A DNA stretch of 64,000 nt from Prolixibacteraceae bacterium (GCA_019163175.1 JAFLKN010000022.1:118601-182600); one strand, 5' to 3'. Positions 26,852 to 36,363 are shown, counted from the first letter of the stretch. Notes: generated from the sequence alone by a model not told the origin. Numbers and translations: made by a program.

Positions 26852-28954
26852 ATGATTTTTAAACTTTTTTGCCAAAAATCCTTATTTCAGATTGCAATTT
26901 TAATTTTACTAACTGCACAATTCAACCCGGGTTTTGCGCAGCAATCAAACATCCTCATCGATGACAATTTTTCCAATACAAGCACAAACTGGAAGGAAAT
27001 CAGGCTGAACGGTGCGACTGACGGTAATTTAAAAATCGAAAATCAGTCACTCTCGGTTACCAATAATTCGAAAACCGGCGCCTATGGTTTGTATCACCTG
27101 AAGCCGGTCTCCGGAAATTTCTATGCTGAAGCTGAATTTGCTGATGAAGATGTAATTGGACTAGCTTTAATGGCAAGCAAAAACGGAGTTCCCGATGTGG
27201 CGAATTTTACCATGATTGCTGTTTCAAACCGTTCGGGAATCACTGTTATCAATCAGTATGACCGGCAAAACAATGTCGAAAATGTGCATGACCCGAAAAA
27301 AATAATTGACCCATCGCGCTACGAAGCAAAATTAGATGGCAAAACCTTTTCAGTTCCTTACAAATCAACCAACAAGAAAATCAGGATTTTACACGAATCA
27401 TTATCCAACACTTTCCACTTTTACTACGGAACTACCCTTGTAAAATGGGGAATCACCTCGAACGACTGGATGGAAGTTGCGCCGCAATACAGCTGGCTTC
27501 CGGCTGATCAGCAATACTTTGTGGCTTTGGTGGGGCATGTTGCCGAAAACCAAAAACCAAAAGCCGCCATTTTTAAAAGCTTAAAAGTTGTTCAAACACC
27601 AACCGAAGATTTCGACGACAATGCGACTGGATTTAAGGCCGTCAAACGCAATTTCTCATGGTCGGGATTCGAAGGCGATGCCACGGTGGTTACTTTCGGA
27701 AAAGAATTCGGGTACGACAAAAACATCAAATTTGTATTTTGGGACCGAGCCAACAACGCACCAGCCTGGCGATTAACTAATCAATTCCTTCTGAATTTTG
27801 AATTTTTTGAAGGTGGCGATTCGCTTTATCCGGGTTGCCACGAAGCCATGTCGGACCGGCAGCGGCATGGACAAAAAGTAACGATTGTAGAGGACAATGC
27901 AGTGCGAAAAATTATTCATTGGCATGGCATTCCGCTCAATCCGGAGTACAATTTTTCCGGCGAACATTTGAATGGCAAACAGTTCCCGTATTTCGACGAA
28001 TACTGGACTTTTTACCCTGATGGCACCGGAACGCGGCAGTTAATTGACATGCCTAACCTTGATGTGAATCATCGCCGCGGTTGGGGACCTGAAGTCATTG
28101 AACCAATGCCGATTGGTGGTTCACTGGTTGAAGCCGGAGATTTGTGCAATGCACCTGCCTTGTCGGTTTTTAATTTGACCGATACGGTGAAAACATACTT
28201 CCCTCAGCCAACAAACCGTACTTATACAAAAGATTCATGGGGATGGAACCAGATTGTTTTCGATTGCCATTTCAAGGAAAATATGCCTGATTTTTATACG
28301 GTTTACAGTCAGGATGAAGCTTATCCCGAAATCTGGCCGGGAATAAAAATCGAAACACAGATAGCCTGGCACAATACCGACCATATTTTCTCGCACTGGC
28401 CGGTGGGTCGGGAACCATACGGACAAAATGCGCAGGATTGGGGAAAAACATCGCGTTCGTATGCATCGCACAAAAACGAGGTGACGCACACTTCGCTGGC
28501 CAGCGCTGGTTTTTACGGCAAACTGGGTGTCGATTTCAACGACCATTTTCAGGTAGATGAAAAGGGCCGGAAATTCCGCAGACATGTGATGCTGGTTGGT
28601 GTTTCGAAACCTTACCAATATGACGAGGTTAAAAACCAGATTCAAACCTGGCTCGAACCGGGCATAATTACCATGCTGAACAGCGATTTTGAGTTTTCGA
28701 AAATCGACCGGATTTTCAGGAGCATTATTTTGAAATCAAACAGCAACAGCACGGAATGCAAATTCAACATCAAGCCAGATAAAAGTATTGTGAACCCGAC
28801 CTTCACCATTGAAAACTGGAAAGGCGATGATAAAGCCGAAGTTTTAGTCAACGGAAACAAAGTGGATGCAAAAATCGCCAAAGAAGGAAGCTCGTTGCTG
28901 GTTTGGATACCGGGCACTTTTAATCAGGAAACCATTCTTTTGATTCGAAAGTAA
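26852..28954 (+). CDS. Unclassified two-domain secreted PUL protein
   Basis: 700 residues with a signal peptide (about 1-29). Residues about 33-245 look like a concanavalin-type jelly roll (DDNFSNTSTNWKEI, NFYAEAEFADEDVIGLALMA). Residues about 260-620 are rich in Trp, His, Asp and Glu (FFEGGDSLYPGCHEAMSDRQ, IIHWHGIPLNP, YFDEYWTFYPDGTGTRQLID, GWGPEVIEPMPIGGS, WGWNQIVFDCHF, HIFSHWPVGREPYG). That is the feel of a catalytic domain that matches no family I recognise. A small beta-domain closes the protein (about 625-700). It is the last gene of the first transcription unit, 24 bp after the DUF5060-GH5 gene. It could be a new hydrolase or lyase for this mannan, or a glycan-binding scaffold; no function is assigned. 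Confidence 0.6.
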   Translation: MIFKLFCQKSLFQIAILILLTAQFNPGFAQQSNILIDDNFSNTSTNWKEIRLNGATDGNLKIENQSLSVTNNSKTGAYGLYHLKPVSGNFYAEAEFADEDVIGLALMASKNGVPDVANFTMIAVSNRSGITVINQYDRQNNVENVHDPKKIIDPSRYEAKLDGKTFSVPYKSTNKKIRILHESLSNTFHFYYGTTLVKWGITSNDWMEVAPQYSWLPADQQYFVALVGHVAENQKPKAAIFKSLKVVQTPTEDFDDNATGFKAVKRNFSWSGFEGDATVVTFGKEFGYDKNIKFVFWDRANNAPAWRLTNQFLLNFEFFEGGDSLYPGCHEAMSDRQRHGQKVTIVEDNAVRKIIHWHGIPLNPEYNFSGEHLNGKQFPYFDEYWTFYPDGTGTRQLIDMPNLDVNHRRGWGPEVIEPMPIGGSLVEAGDLCNAPALSVFNLTDTVKTYFPQPTNRTYTKDSWGWNQIVFDCHFKENMPDFYTVYSQDEAYPEIWPGIKIETQIAWHNTDHIFSHWPVGREPYGQNAQDWGKTSRSYASHKNEVTHTSLASAGFYGKLGVDFNDHFQVDEKGRKFRRHVMLVGVSKPYQYDEVKNQIQTWLEPGIITMLNSDFEFSKIDRIFRSIILKSNSNSTECKFNIKPDKSIVNPTFTIENWKGDDKAEVLVNGNKVDAKIAKEGSSLLVWIPGTFNQETILLIRK

Positions 28955-29285
28955 GAATAAACCCAACCAATAAAACTGTTAAAACGAGCACTGTCGTCGC
29001 TTTTTTAATGTTCCTGTAATACAGCGCAATAAGATTCTCATGTAACATTACAGCAAATAAATGAAACAATATTTTAAAGATTATTTCTGGAATCTTTAAA
29101 TGGTGTAACATGCCTTTTAAGTGATTTTTCTCCATAAGATTAGATTTGAACCTGATGTTATGCGATTTGTAATCAGCCCCGCAAAAGTGAATGAATGAAA
29201 TTTCTCCATTCAAACTGCTTTTCTGATTGACTATTGAATCGTTCAAACTGATTGTCAATTATTAATTCTTAAAAACCTAATTCTT
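28955..29285. other. Regulatory gap before second susC
   Basis: 331 bp. A weak hairpin followed by a T-tract (about 28981-29006) may end the upstream transcript. The rest holds the operator pair and promoter of the second susC (annotated at 29041-29148) and a leader of about 130 nt. Confidence 0.6.
29041..29148 (+). promoter_or_regulatory. Second copy of putative HTCS operator pair and -7 box
   Basis: TGTAACAT occurs at 29041-29048 and again at 29104-29111, 63 bp apart, exactly as upstream of the first susC. TAGATTTG (29141-29148) starts 37 bp after box 2, the same distance as at 7343 to 7380. AGATTAGATTTG is identical in the two regions. An additional perfect inverted repeat, TTTAAAGATT (29073-29082) and AATCTTTAAA (29091-29100), lies between the boxes. 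No -33 TTTG is visible. Both susC promoters are therefore probably activated by the HTCS at 3063-7178. Confidence 0.7.
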
Positions 29286-32200
29286 ATGAGAAAAACTATT
29301 CTGTTTTTATTGCTTATGGGATTTTTCATCTCAGCTTTTTCGCAAATTCAGTTACGCGGAAAGGTTGTAGATAAAAATACGAAAGAACCATTACCGGGTG
29401 TTTCAGTTGTAGTAAAAGGCACTACCATCGGAACCATTACCGATAGCAACGGTAGTTATTCAATTTCCAACGTTTCAGAAAATGCGACTTTGCAATTTAC
29501 GTTTGTAGGAATGAAATCTCAGGAAATTGCTGTTGGCGGAAAAACAAATATTGATGTAATGCTTGAAGAAGATGCCATTGGAATTGAAGAAGTGGTTGCC
29601 ATTGGCTATGGAACAATGAAAAAGAGCGATTTGACAGGCTCTGTCTCCAGAACTTCCATCGGGGATAAGGCTACTCAGAATAATACCAATCTGCTACAGG
29701 CTTTATCCGGATCTACAGCTGGTGTAAATATTCAGGCAGCTGGGCTCGCTGGTGCTGAACCAAATTTGTCGATCCGGGGAAAGACTTCACTGTCGGCAAG
29801 CGACAAACCTTTAATCGTACTCGACGGGATTATTTATAACGGCGATATTGCAAACGTTAACATTAGCGATGTCGAATCGGTTGACATATTAAAAGATGCT
29901 AGTGCAGCTGCTGTTTATGGATCAAGATCTGCAAACGGGGTATTGCTAATCACTACTAAAAAAGGAAAATCTGATAAGCCAACCATATCATTTAATATGA
30001 GCTATGGTTATCAGGACTTGACAAATAATCCGATGTCGGTTATGAATGCGGATCAATATGCAATCAGATTGGTCGATTTCTATTACCAGCAAAGTTTGTA
30101 TACCTGGTATAAAACCAAACCAACAAGTGCAACCGGAAAGCCAGTCAGACCGGATGTCACAGACCGGAATGTTGTTGCTGCCCGATTGAGAACTCAGGAA
30201 GAAAAAGATAATTATTTAGCCGGAAACGAGATTGATTGGACTGATGAAGTTACCCGAATGGCTCCCATTCAGAACTACAATCTAAGTTTTTCCGGAAAAT
30301 CAGATAGGAGCAATTACTTTGTTTCTGCCTCATATGCCAACGAGGAGGGAATTCAATTGAATGACCAATTTTCGAGATTTACCATTCACAGTAATGTGGA
30401 GAGTAAAGTGGCAAGTTGGTTAACGATCGGACTAAATGCATCCTATTCTTATCGCGACTATTCGGGTTTGGAGGCTGATTTAGGATGGGATAAAACCGGT
30501 GCAAGAGCTGCCAGTCCTTTGGCGAATAATAAGATTGGTTTGCCAAAGTACGATATGTTTCTAACAGGCGAAGCTTATATGCCGTACCCACTTAATAATT
30601 TGTATGTGAATAACAGTGATATCAGGAACAACCTATTTCTTGTTGGTAATGCCAAGGTAACTGTTCCATGGGTTAAGGGTTTAACTTATGAACTAAATTA
30701 CTCAAACACCTACTCGAACAGAAACAACAATACATTTTATCCTGTCACAACTCCGAATGGAGCGGGCAACAAGGGTCAGGCAATTAAAAATCCTTCTGAA
30801 CAGAGAAATGACATTGTAAACAACATTGTAACCTATTTAAGATCATTTGGCGATCATCAGGTAAATGCCACTTTGCTTTACAGCCGCGAAAACAGTATTG
30901 CACAAAGCTCGACGCTTAATGCACAGGGATTTGACAATGCGGTTTTAGGATACAATAACATGGGACTTGGAACTATTGCCACTGTTGCTTCAACAGCATG
31001 GGAAGAAAATAGCATTTCTTATATGGCGCGGGCGAATTATTCGTACAAAAACCGTTATATGCTTACCGGAACTGTTCGTCGTGACGGGTTCTCCGGATTT
31101 GGCGAAAATACCAAATTCGCTACATTTCCATCAGTTTCATTGGGATGGGTGGCATCTGAAGAGTCCTTCATGGAAAATCTTGACTGGATGTATTTAAAAC
31201 TCAGAACATCGTATGGTAAAAACGGGAACCAGGGAATCGGACGCTATTCCAGTTTCTCCAGAATGACCGCCAATCCATACATATATGGTTCAAATACTGC
31301 AATTTCTGTTTTCCCAAGTACACTTGGAAATGCAGATCTGGGCTGGGAAGCAACATCTTCTTTCAATGTTGGAATCGACTATGCTTTCCTCGATCAGCGA
31401 ATTTCAGGGTCGATAGATGTTTATCAGGCAAAAACGAATGATGTTTTGGTTCAAAGAACACTTCCTCCAACAACCGGATATTCAAGTGTTTGGGCAAATA
31501 TTGGCGCAATCGAGAATAAAGGTATTGAATTGGCTTTGAATACAGTTAACTTCAAGGGTCAGTTTAATTGGACAACTAACTTCAATTTCTCATTGAACAG
31601 GGATAAAATTTCCAAATTGTACGGAGGCAAAAATGATAAGGACATAGGAAATTCATGGTTTGTTGGGGAATCGATAAGTGCAATATACGATTATGAGTTT
31701 GCTGGCGGACTTTGGACCGAGCAGGAACTTTATGAAGGAAAAACTTTAGCCAACTGGTATCCGGGTCAGTTTAAATACGTCGATCAGAATACTGACGGTG
31801 TAATTGAGCCAAATGCCGACCGCAAGATCATCGGATACAAAACACCAAACTATAGGTTCAGTATCACCAATACCTTAAGCTATAAAGATTTCACTTTCTC
31901 ATTCCTGATTAACTCAATTCAGGGTGGCAACGGATATTATTTAGACGATAACTCCTCGGTAGTCAATACGCAATGGAACTCCGACAATGTTTACCGTGTT
32001 AATGCCTCTGCGGTAAGACCATACTGGACTCCGGATAATGGGGTGAATAATGCTACCGGTATTTACAATACTCCGGTTGTACATGGTGGAGTTTACGAAA
32101 GCCGCAGTTTTGTTCGCTTACAGGATGTATCATTGAGTTACAACTTCAAACCTGAATTACTGAAATCACTCAAAATTGAGTCGTGCCAGTTTTTTATCTC

Positions 32201-32312
32201 CGGAAAGAATCTTTATACCTGGACCAAATGGTCGGGATGGGATCCTGAAGTCGGAGTTAGTGACTCGCCTCTGATGAGAAATATCACTACAGGGTTCAGA
32301 CTTACCCTTTAA
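29286..32312 (+). CDS. Second SusC/RagA-family TonB-dependent transporter of PUL 1
   Basis: 1008 residues. Its signal peptide (MRKTILFLLLMGFFISAFS) is nearly identical to that of the susC at 7528, also at the DNA level. A carboxypeptidase-regulatory-like domain (about 22-100), the motif IGIEEVVAIGYGTMKKSDLTG (TonB-box region), a plug (about 115-215, VLDGIIYNGDI and AVYGSRSANGVLL) and a barrel ending in GFRLTL follow. Beyond the first about 45 residues the two transporters differ clearly, so they should take different oligosaccharides. It shares the promoter architecture of the first susC and pairs with the SusD 46 bp downstream. Confidence 0.95.
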   Translation: MRKTILFLLLMGFFISAFSQIQLRGKVVDKNTKEPLPGVSVVVKGTTIGTITDSNGSYSISNVSENATLQFTFVGMKSQEIAVGGKTNIDVMLEEDAIGIEEVVAIGYGTMKKSDLTGSVSRTSIGDKATQNNTNLLQALSGSTAGVNIQAAGLAGAEPNLSIRGKTSLSASDKPLIVLDGIIYNGDIANVNISDVESVDILKDASAAAVYGSRSANGVLLITTKKGKSDKPTISFNMSYGYQDLTNNPMSVMNADQYAIRLVDFYYQQSLYTWYKTKPTSATGKPVRPDVTDRNVVAARLRTQEEKDNYLAGNEIDWTDEVTRMAPIQNYNLSFSGKSDRSNYFVSASYANEEGIQLNDQFSRFTIHSNVESKVASWLTIGLNASYSYRDYSGLEADLGWDKTGARAASPLANNKIGLPKYDMFLTGEAYMPYPLNNLYVNNSDIRNNLFLVGNAKVTVPWVKGLTYELNYSNTYSNRNNNTFYPVTTPNGAGNKGQAIKNPSEQRNDIVNNIVTYLRSFGDHQVNATLLYSRENSIAQSSTLNAQGFDNAVLGYNNMGLGTIATVASTAWEENSISYMARANYSYKNRYMLTGTVRRDGFSGFGENTKFATFPSVSLGWVASEESFMENLDWMYLKLRTSYGKNGNQGIGRYSSFSRMTANPYIYGSNTAISVFPSTLGNADLGWEATSSFNVGIDYAFLDQRISGSIDVYQAKTNDVLVQRTLPPTTGYSSVWANIGAIENKGIELALNTVNFKGQFNWTTNFNFSLNRDKISKLYGGKNDKDIGNSWFVGESISAIYDYEFAGGLWTEQELYEGKTLANWYPGQFKYVDQNTDGVIEPNADRKIIGYKTPNYRFSITNTLSYKDFTFSFLINSIQGGNGYYLDDNSSVVNTQWNSDNVYRVNASAVRPYWTPDNGVNNATGIYNTPVVHGGVYESRSFVRLQDVSLSYNFKPELLKSLKIESCQFFISGKNLYTWTKWSGWDPEVGVSDSPLMRNITTGFRLTL

Positions 32313-32358
32313 TTATACATTCAGTAAAACTATACGGTAACTAAAAAATAAAATAACA

Positions 32359-34077
32359 ATGAAAAACTATCTATATATATTTAGGAAGAAGTACTTCTTT
32401 TCAACGGTACTGCTTACGCTTATTTTCTCCTCTTGCTCAGAAGATGTGCTCAAAGAAACTCCGCTCGATTTTCTGGCACCAGAGAATGCTTACAATACAG
32501 TGGCCGGTATTCAGCAGGGAATAAGCGGATTGCATTTTAGTGTTCGCGATGCATGGTTCAATGGCGACAACCAGGATCAACTGGCTATGCTGGTTGGAGG
32601 TTGCGGAACCGATATTGCTTTTCATGGCGAAAATCCAGGAGGTAACATTAAGCTGGTTAATTACAAAAATGAGATGACTCCTGAAAATTCAATCTTCACC
32701 TTTTTCTGGGAAAGAAATTACAGTCTGATTCAACGTGCAAACGTTTTGATCGACCGGATCAAGGTTTCCGATAAATCCATCTGGACTAGCGATGCACAAA
32801 AGAATGCTTACCTGGCCGAAGCTTTGTTCTTCAGAGCTTATGCCTATCGTATGTTGGTTTCTTTTTATGGTGATGTTCCTCTTGTAACCGAACCTACAAA
32901 ATCGGCTAAAACAGATTTTGTCAGGGCTCCCAAGGCCGATATTTATAAGCTAATGGAAGAAGATTTAACTTTTGCTGTTGCAAATTTGCCAGTTCGCGGT
33001 AAAGAAGATGCCCCCGGAAGAATTACTCAAGGCGCCGCCGGACATTTTCTGACCGAGTTGTATATTACTCAATCGAAACACCAGCAGGCCGTTGATGCAG
33101 CCTCAAAAGTTATCGACACCGGAGGTTATTCACTCATGACTCAGCGTTTCGGATCAACCCGAGATGTGTTTGGAAAAGGAGATGTATTTCTGGATCTTTT
33201 TGCTTACGGAAACCATAATTTGTCCACAAACAAGGAAGCTGTCTGGGTTATACAGATTGAACCAATCGTTACCGGTGGAGGTCAATATCCAGGTGATAGG
33301 GCATGGGGACCGGCTTACTTCAGGTTGGGTAATACGCCTGATGGAAAGACTGCATTTAGAGGCGAACTTTACAATGGTGCATACACTGGCTATTCCGATA
33401 CATTAGGTCGGCCAGTTTCATGGATTAAACCAACCAATTACACGGCCTATACCATTTGGAGAAGCGATTGGAAAAATGACATCAGAAATGCGGAGCACCA
33501 CATCAAAAGAACATTTTATTACGACAATCCGGCATCAACATACAACAAGAAAAAGATCGATTTTTCTCTTTACCCCAAAGGAACTCGGGATGCTTTAAAA
33601 GACACCTGTCAGTATATTTATCCTTACTTCCTGAAACATTCTGATCCGCTTCACCATTTTATTGAGCCTAACCGATCGGGTGGGGGTTGGACACACAAAG
33701 ACGTTTATGCAGTTCGTTTGGCTGAAACTATTCTTTTGCGGGCCGAAGCATACATTGGCCTGGGTAAGAAAGACCTTGCAGCTGCTGATATAAATGCCAT
33801 CCGGAACAGGGCAAAAGCCACACCTGTCGATCCTTCAAAAGTTGATCTCGATTATTTGCTCGACGAACGTGCCAGAGAACTTTACGCCGAAGAATGGAGA
33901 CCAATTACTTTACGACGGATGGGTAAATTATTGGAAAGAACCCGTAAATACAACAACAATCCGGTGTTCCCTGCCTGCAATATTCAGGATAACAATGTTT
34001 TATTCCCAATACCACAAAAGCAGCTCGATTTAAATATTGATGCCAAAATGGAACAAAATCCAGGGTATGCCAAATAA
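32359..34077 (+). CDS. Second SusD-family lipoprotein of PUL 1
   Basis: 572 residues with a lipoprotein signal (lipid Cys26 in LIFSSCSED). SusD signatures are LKETPLDFLAPENAYNT, YLAEALFFRAYAYRMLVSFYGDVPLV, DTGGYSLMTQRFG, VRLAETILLRAEAYIGLG, and DERARELYAEEWRPITLRR near the end, finishing MEQNPGYAK. It partners the preceding SusC at the outer membrane. Length and architecture are typical. The next gene (oxidoreductase) follows after 39 bp, which suggests one transcript. Confidence 0.95.
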   Translation: MKNYLYIFRKKYFFSTVLLTLIFSSCSEDVLKETPLDFLAPENAYNTVAGIQQGISGLHFSVRDAWFNGDNQDQLAMLVGGCGTDIAFHGENPGGNIKLVNYKNEMTPENSIFTFFWERNYSLIQRANVLIDRIKVSDKSIWTSDAQKNAYLAEALFFRAYAYRMLVSFYGDVPLVTEPTKSAKTDFVRAPKADIYKLMEEDLTFAVANLPVRGKEDAPGRITQGAAGHFLTELYITQSKHQQAVDAASKVIDTGGYSLMTQRFGSTRDVFGKGDVFLDLFAYGNHNLSTNKEAVWVIQIEPIVTGGGQYPGDRAWGPAYFRLGNTPDGKTAFRGELYNGAYTGYSDTLGRPVSWIKPTNYTAYTIWRSDWKNDIRNAEHHIKRTFYYDNPASTYNKKKIDFSLYPKGTRDALKDTCQYIYPYFLKHSDPLHHFIEPNRSGGGWTHKDVYAVRLAETILLRAEAYIGLGKKDLAAADINAIRNRAKATPVDPSKVDLDYLLDERARELYAEEWRPITLRRMGKLLERTRKYNNNPVFPACNIQDNNVLFPIPQKQLDLNIDAKMEQNPGYAK

Positions 34078-34116
34078 TCAGGAAATCTATCCAAGGCTTA
34101 TAAAAAAGGAAGAATT

Positions 34117-35433
34117 ATGGAACGAAGGAAATTTATAAAGAGCAGTTCGCTGGCAGCCGCTGGAGGTTTAACCATTCTGAACTTTCCTGTTTTTGGGAAA
34201 AATGCACCGAGTAATAAAGTGATTGTTGCAGTAATGGGCGTAAACAGTCGTGGGGCTTATCATGCCGAAAAGTTTTCCCGTATTCCGGGAGTTGAGGTAG
34301 GCTACATCTGCGATGTTGAAGACGGCGCCATCAAAAAAGGTCTGACAGCGGTGAAGGGTGCATCGCGTGTTCCCATTATCGAAAAAGACATACGTAAGTT
34401 GGTGACAAAAACGGATTTCGATGCTTTGGTGATTGCTGCTCCCGATCATTGGCATGCACCTGCAGCCCTGCTCGGGGTTTCAAACGGAAAACATGTTTAC
34501 GTTGAGAAGCCTTGCAGTCACAATCCGAACGAAAGTGAAATTCTGATTCAGGCACAAGCCAGATACGGAAAAATAATTCAGGTCGGGAGCCAGCGACGTT
34601 CGTTCCCTACTTTAATTGAAGCTGTAAAGCAGGTGCGCGCCGGATTGATTGGAAACCCATACATGGCTAAAGGCTGGTACACCAATTCGCGCAAGTCAAT
34701 AGGAATTGGCAAAGTAATCTCTGCTCCTTCCACCCTCGATTTTAATTTGTGGCAGGGACCAGCTCCCCGAAAAGATTACAAGGACAATCTGGTGCATTAC
34801 AACTGGCACTGGTTCTGGCACTGGGGAACCGGCGAGGCATGCAACAACGGGAATCATGAATTGGATTGCTGTCGTTGGTTTCTGGGTGTCGATTTTCCGA
34901 CTAAAGTTACTTCAGCAGGTGGCCGGTATGCCTACAAAGACGATTGGGAAACGCCTGATACGCAAATCGCATCGTTCGAATTTGGCGACCAGAAAACCAT
35001 TACCTGGGAGGGACGTAGTTGTAATTCATATCCGATTGAAGGCAATGGCCGTGGCTTCATTATTTATGGTGACAAGGGTACACTTGTGAATTTTGGTGGC
35101 GAAGACTACAAAGTTTACGATGCGTCGAACAAGCTTGTAAAGGAAATTAAATCTAATATGAAGGTTGATCCTAATAATACTGTAAGCGCCAGCGGTGATG
35201 CTGATTTGTACCACCTGAATAATTTTATTGAAAGCATTCGGGGTAACGAAAAGGTAACTGCGCCCATTGTAGAAGGTCACAAAAGTGTGCTAATGTGCCA
35301 TTTGGCCAATATTGCACAGCGTACAGGTTCAAGCCTGAGTACCGATCCAAAGAATGGTCACATTATCGGCAATAAACTAGCCGAAGAACTTTGGAGCCGT
35401 AACTACGAAAAGGGCTGGGAAATGAAACTCTAA
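34117..35433 (+). CDS. Gfo/Idh/MocA-family oxidoreductase with Tat-like signal
   Basis: 438 residues. The N-terminus MERRKFIKSSSLAAAGGLTI is a twin-arginine-type leader, so the folded, cofactor-loaded enzyme is probably exported. A Rossmann NAD(P) domain follows (about 33-150). The family Lys131 is in the VEKP motif. The C-terminal catalytic alpha/beta domain contains GNHELDCCRW with His247. Members oxidise or reduce sugar hydroxyls or keto groups, often at C3, and some drive redox-assisted glycoside cleavage. The gene is sandwiched between SusD and a secreted sugar isomerase-like gene, which supports a role in modifying an imported glycan in the periplasm. A strong hairpin terminator follows. 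Confidence 0.85.
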   Translation: MERRKFIKSSSLAAAGGLTILNFPVFGKNAPSNKVIVAVMGVNSRGAYHAEKFSRIPGVEVGYICDVEDGAIKKGLTAVKGASRVPIIEKDIRKLVTKTDFDALVIAAPDHWHAPAALLGVSNGKHVYVEKPCSHNPNESEILIQAQARYGKIIQVGSQRRSFPTLIEAVKQVRAGLIGNPYMAKGWYTNSRKSIGIGKVISAPSTLDFNLWQGPAPRKDYKDNLVHYNWHWFWHWGTGEACNNGNHELDCCRWFLGVDFPTKVTSAGGRYAYKDDWETPDTQIASFEFGDQKTITWEGRSCNSYPIEGNGRGFIIYGDKGTLVNFGGEDYKVYDASNKLVKEIKSNMKVDPNNTVSASGDADLYHLNNFIESIRGNEKVTAPIVEGHKSVLMCHLANIAQRTGSSLSTDPKNGHIIGNKLAEELWSRNYEKGWEMKL

Positions 35434-35441
35434 AAACAACG

Positions 35442-35478
35442 AACTGACCGGAGGCAAGACTTCCGGTCAGTTTTCTTT
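35442..35478 (+). terminator. Intrinsic terminator after Gfo/Idh/MocA gene
   Basis: AACTGACCGGA (35442-35452) pairs with TCCGGTCAGTT (35462-35472), an 11-bp GC-containing stem, followed by TTTCTTT. The next gene starts only 30 bp further on, so termination may be partial or that gene may need readthrough. Confidence 0.75.
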
Positions 35479-35508
35479 ATCAATCTATGATTTAAAAACA
35501 GTTTATCA

Positions 35509-36363
35509 ATGATTTACCGAATATCATTTTTAATTCTTCTCCTGATCGGAGTTGAATCACTTTACGCTCAAAAGAACAAACCGCTTTTCCCGCAAACACC
35601 CGGAATGGTTTCATTTACATACCGGAACAGCTTTACCAAAGATGTTTCTGCAACACTGGATACACTCCAAAAACTTGGCATTAAAGACATGGAATTTTCA
35701 AATCTTTTCGGGATGAAAGCTGCTGAGATAAGGAAAATGCTTGATGAACGCGGTATGTTTTGTTCTTCGTTCGGAGTAAGCTATCCCGATCTGACGACTA
35801 AAACCCGCGAAGTGGGCGAGAACGCAAAAATATTGGGAGCAAAGTATGTTCGCGTGGCCTATATTGCTCATGAAGGAATTTTTACCCAGGAAATGGCCAT
35901 TAAAGCAGCCGAAGACTTTAATACGGCAGGTAAAGTTCTGAAAGACGAATTTGGTATCACGTTTTGTTACCACAATCACGGATATGAATTTGTACCCTAC
36001 GAAAACGGTACACTTATGGATTATATCATTCAGAAAACCAATTCGAAATATGTGAGTTTTGAAATTGATATTTTATGGTCATTCATTCACGGACAGGATC
36101 CGGTAAAACTCATTGCAAATTATCCCGGACGTTTTAAACTACTGCACCTGAAAGACCTTCGAAAAGGTGCTGAATTAAATGCTTCAGGAGGAACTGCTGT
36201 TGAAAACGATGTGGCACTCGGTACCGGACAACTTGATATTCCTTCTATTTTGAAAGCCGCAAAAAGAGCAGGAATTAAACATTATTACATCGAAGACGAA
36301 AGCCCGGCTTATGCCAAACAGGTACCACAATCCATGTTTTACCTGAAAGACCTTAAAAATTAA
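35509..36363 (+). CDS. Secreted sugar phosphate isomerase/epimerase-like (AP-endonuclease-2 fold) protein
   Basis: 284 residues with a signal peptide (about 1-20). A TIM barrel of the xylose-isomerase/AP endonuclease 2 type: TLQKLGIKDMEFSN, GAKYVRVAYI, FCYHNHGYEF (metal-ligand region), SFEIDILW, GRFKLLHLKD, AGIKHYYIEDE. The His, Glu and Asp residues at strand ends suit a divalent metal site. Secreted members next to Gfo/Idh/MocA enzymes are known to act on keto-sugars as epimerases or lyases. Here that pairing is direct (one gene downstream), so a joint redox step on a mannan-derived sugar is plausible but unproven. It is the last gene of PUL 1. Confidence 0.75.
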   Translation: MIYRISFLILLLIGVESLYAQKNKPLFPQTPGMVSFTYRNSFTKDVSATLDTLQKLGIKDMEFSNLFGMKAAEIRKMLDERGMFCSSFGVSYPDLTTKTREVGENAKILGAKYVRVAYIAHEGIFTQEMAIKAAEDFNTAGKVLKDEFGITFCYHNHGYEFVPYENGTLMDYIIQKTNSKYVSFEIDILWSFIHGQDPVKLIANYPGRFKLLHLKDLRKGAELNASGGTAVENDVALGTGQLDIPSILKAAKRAGIKHYYIEDESPAYAKQVPQSMFYLKDLKN

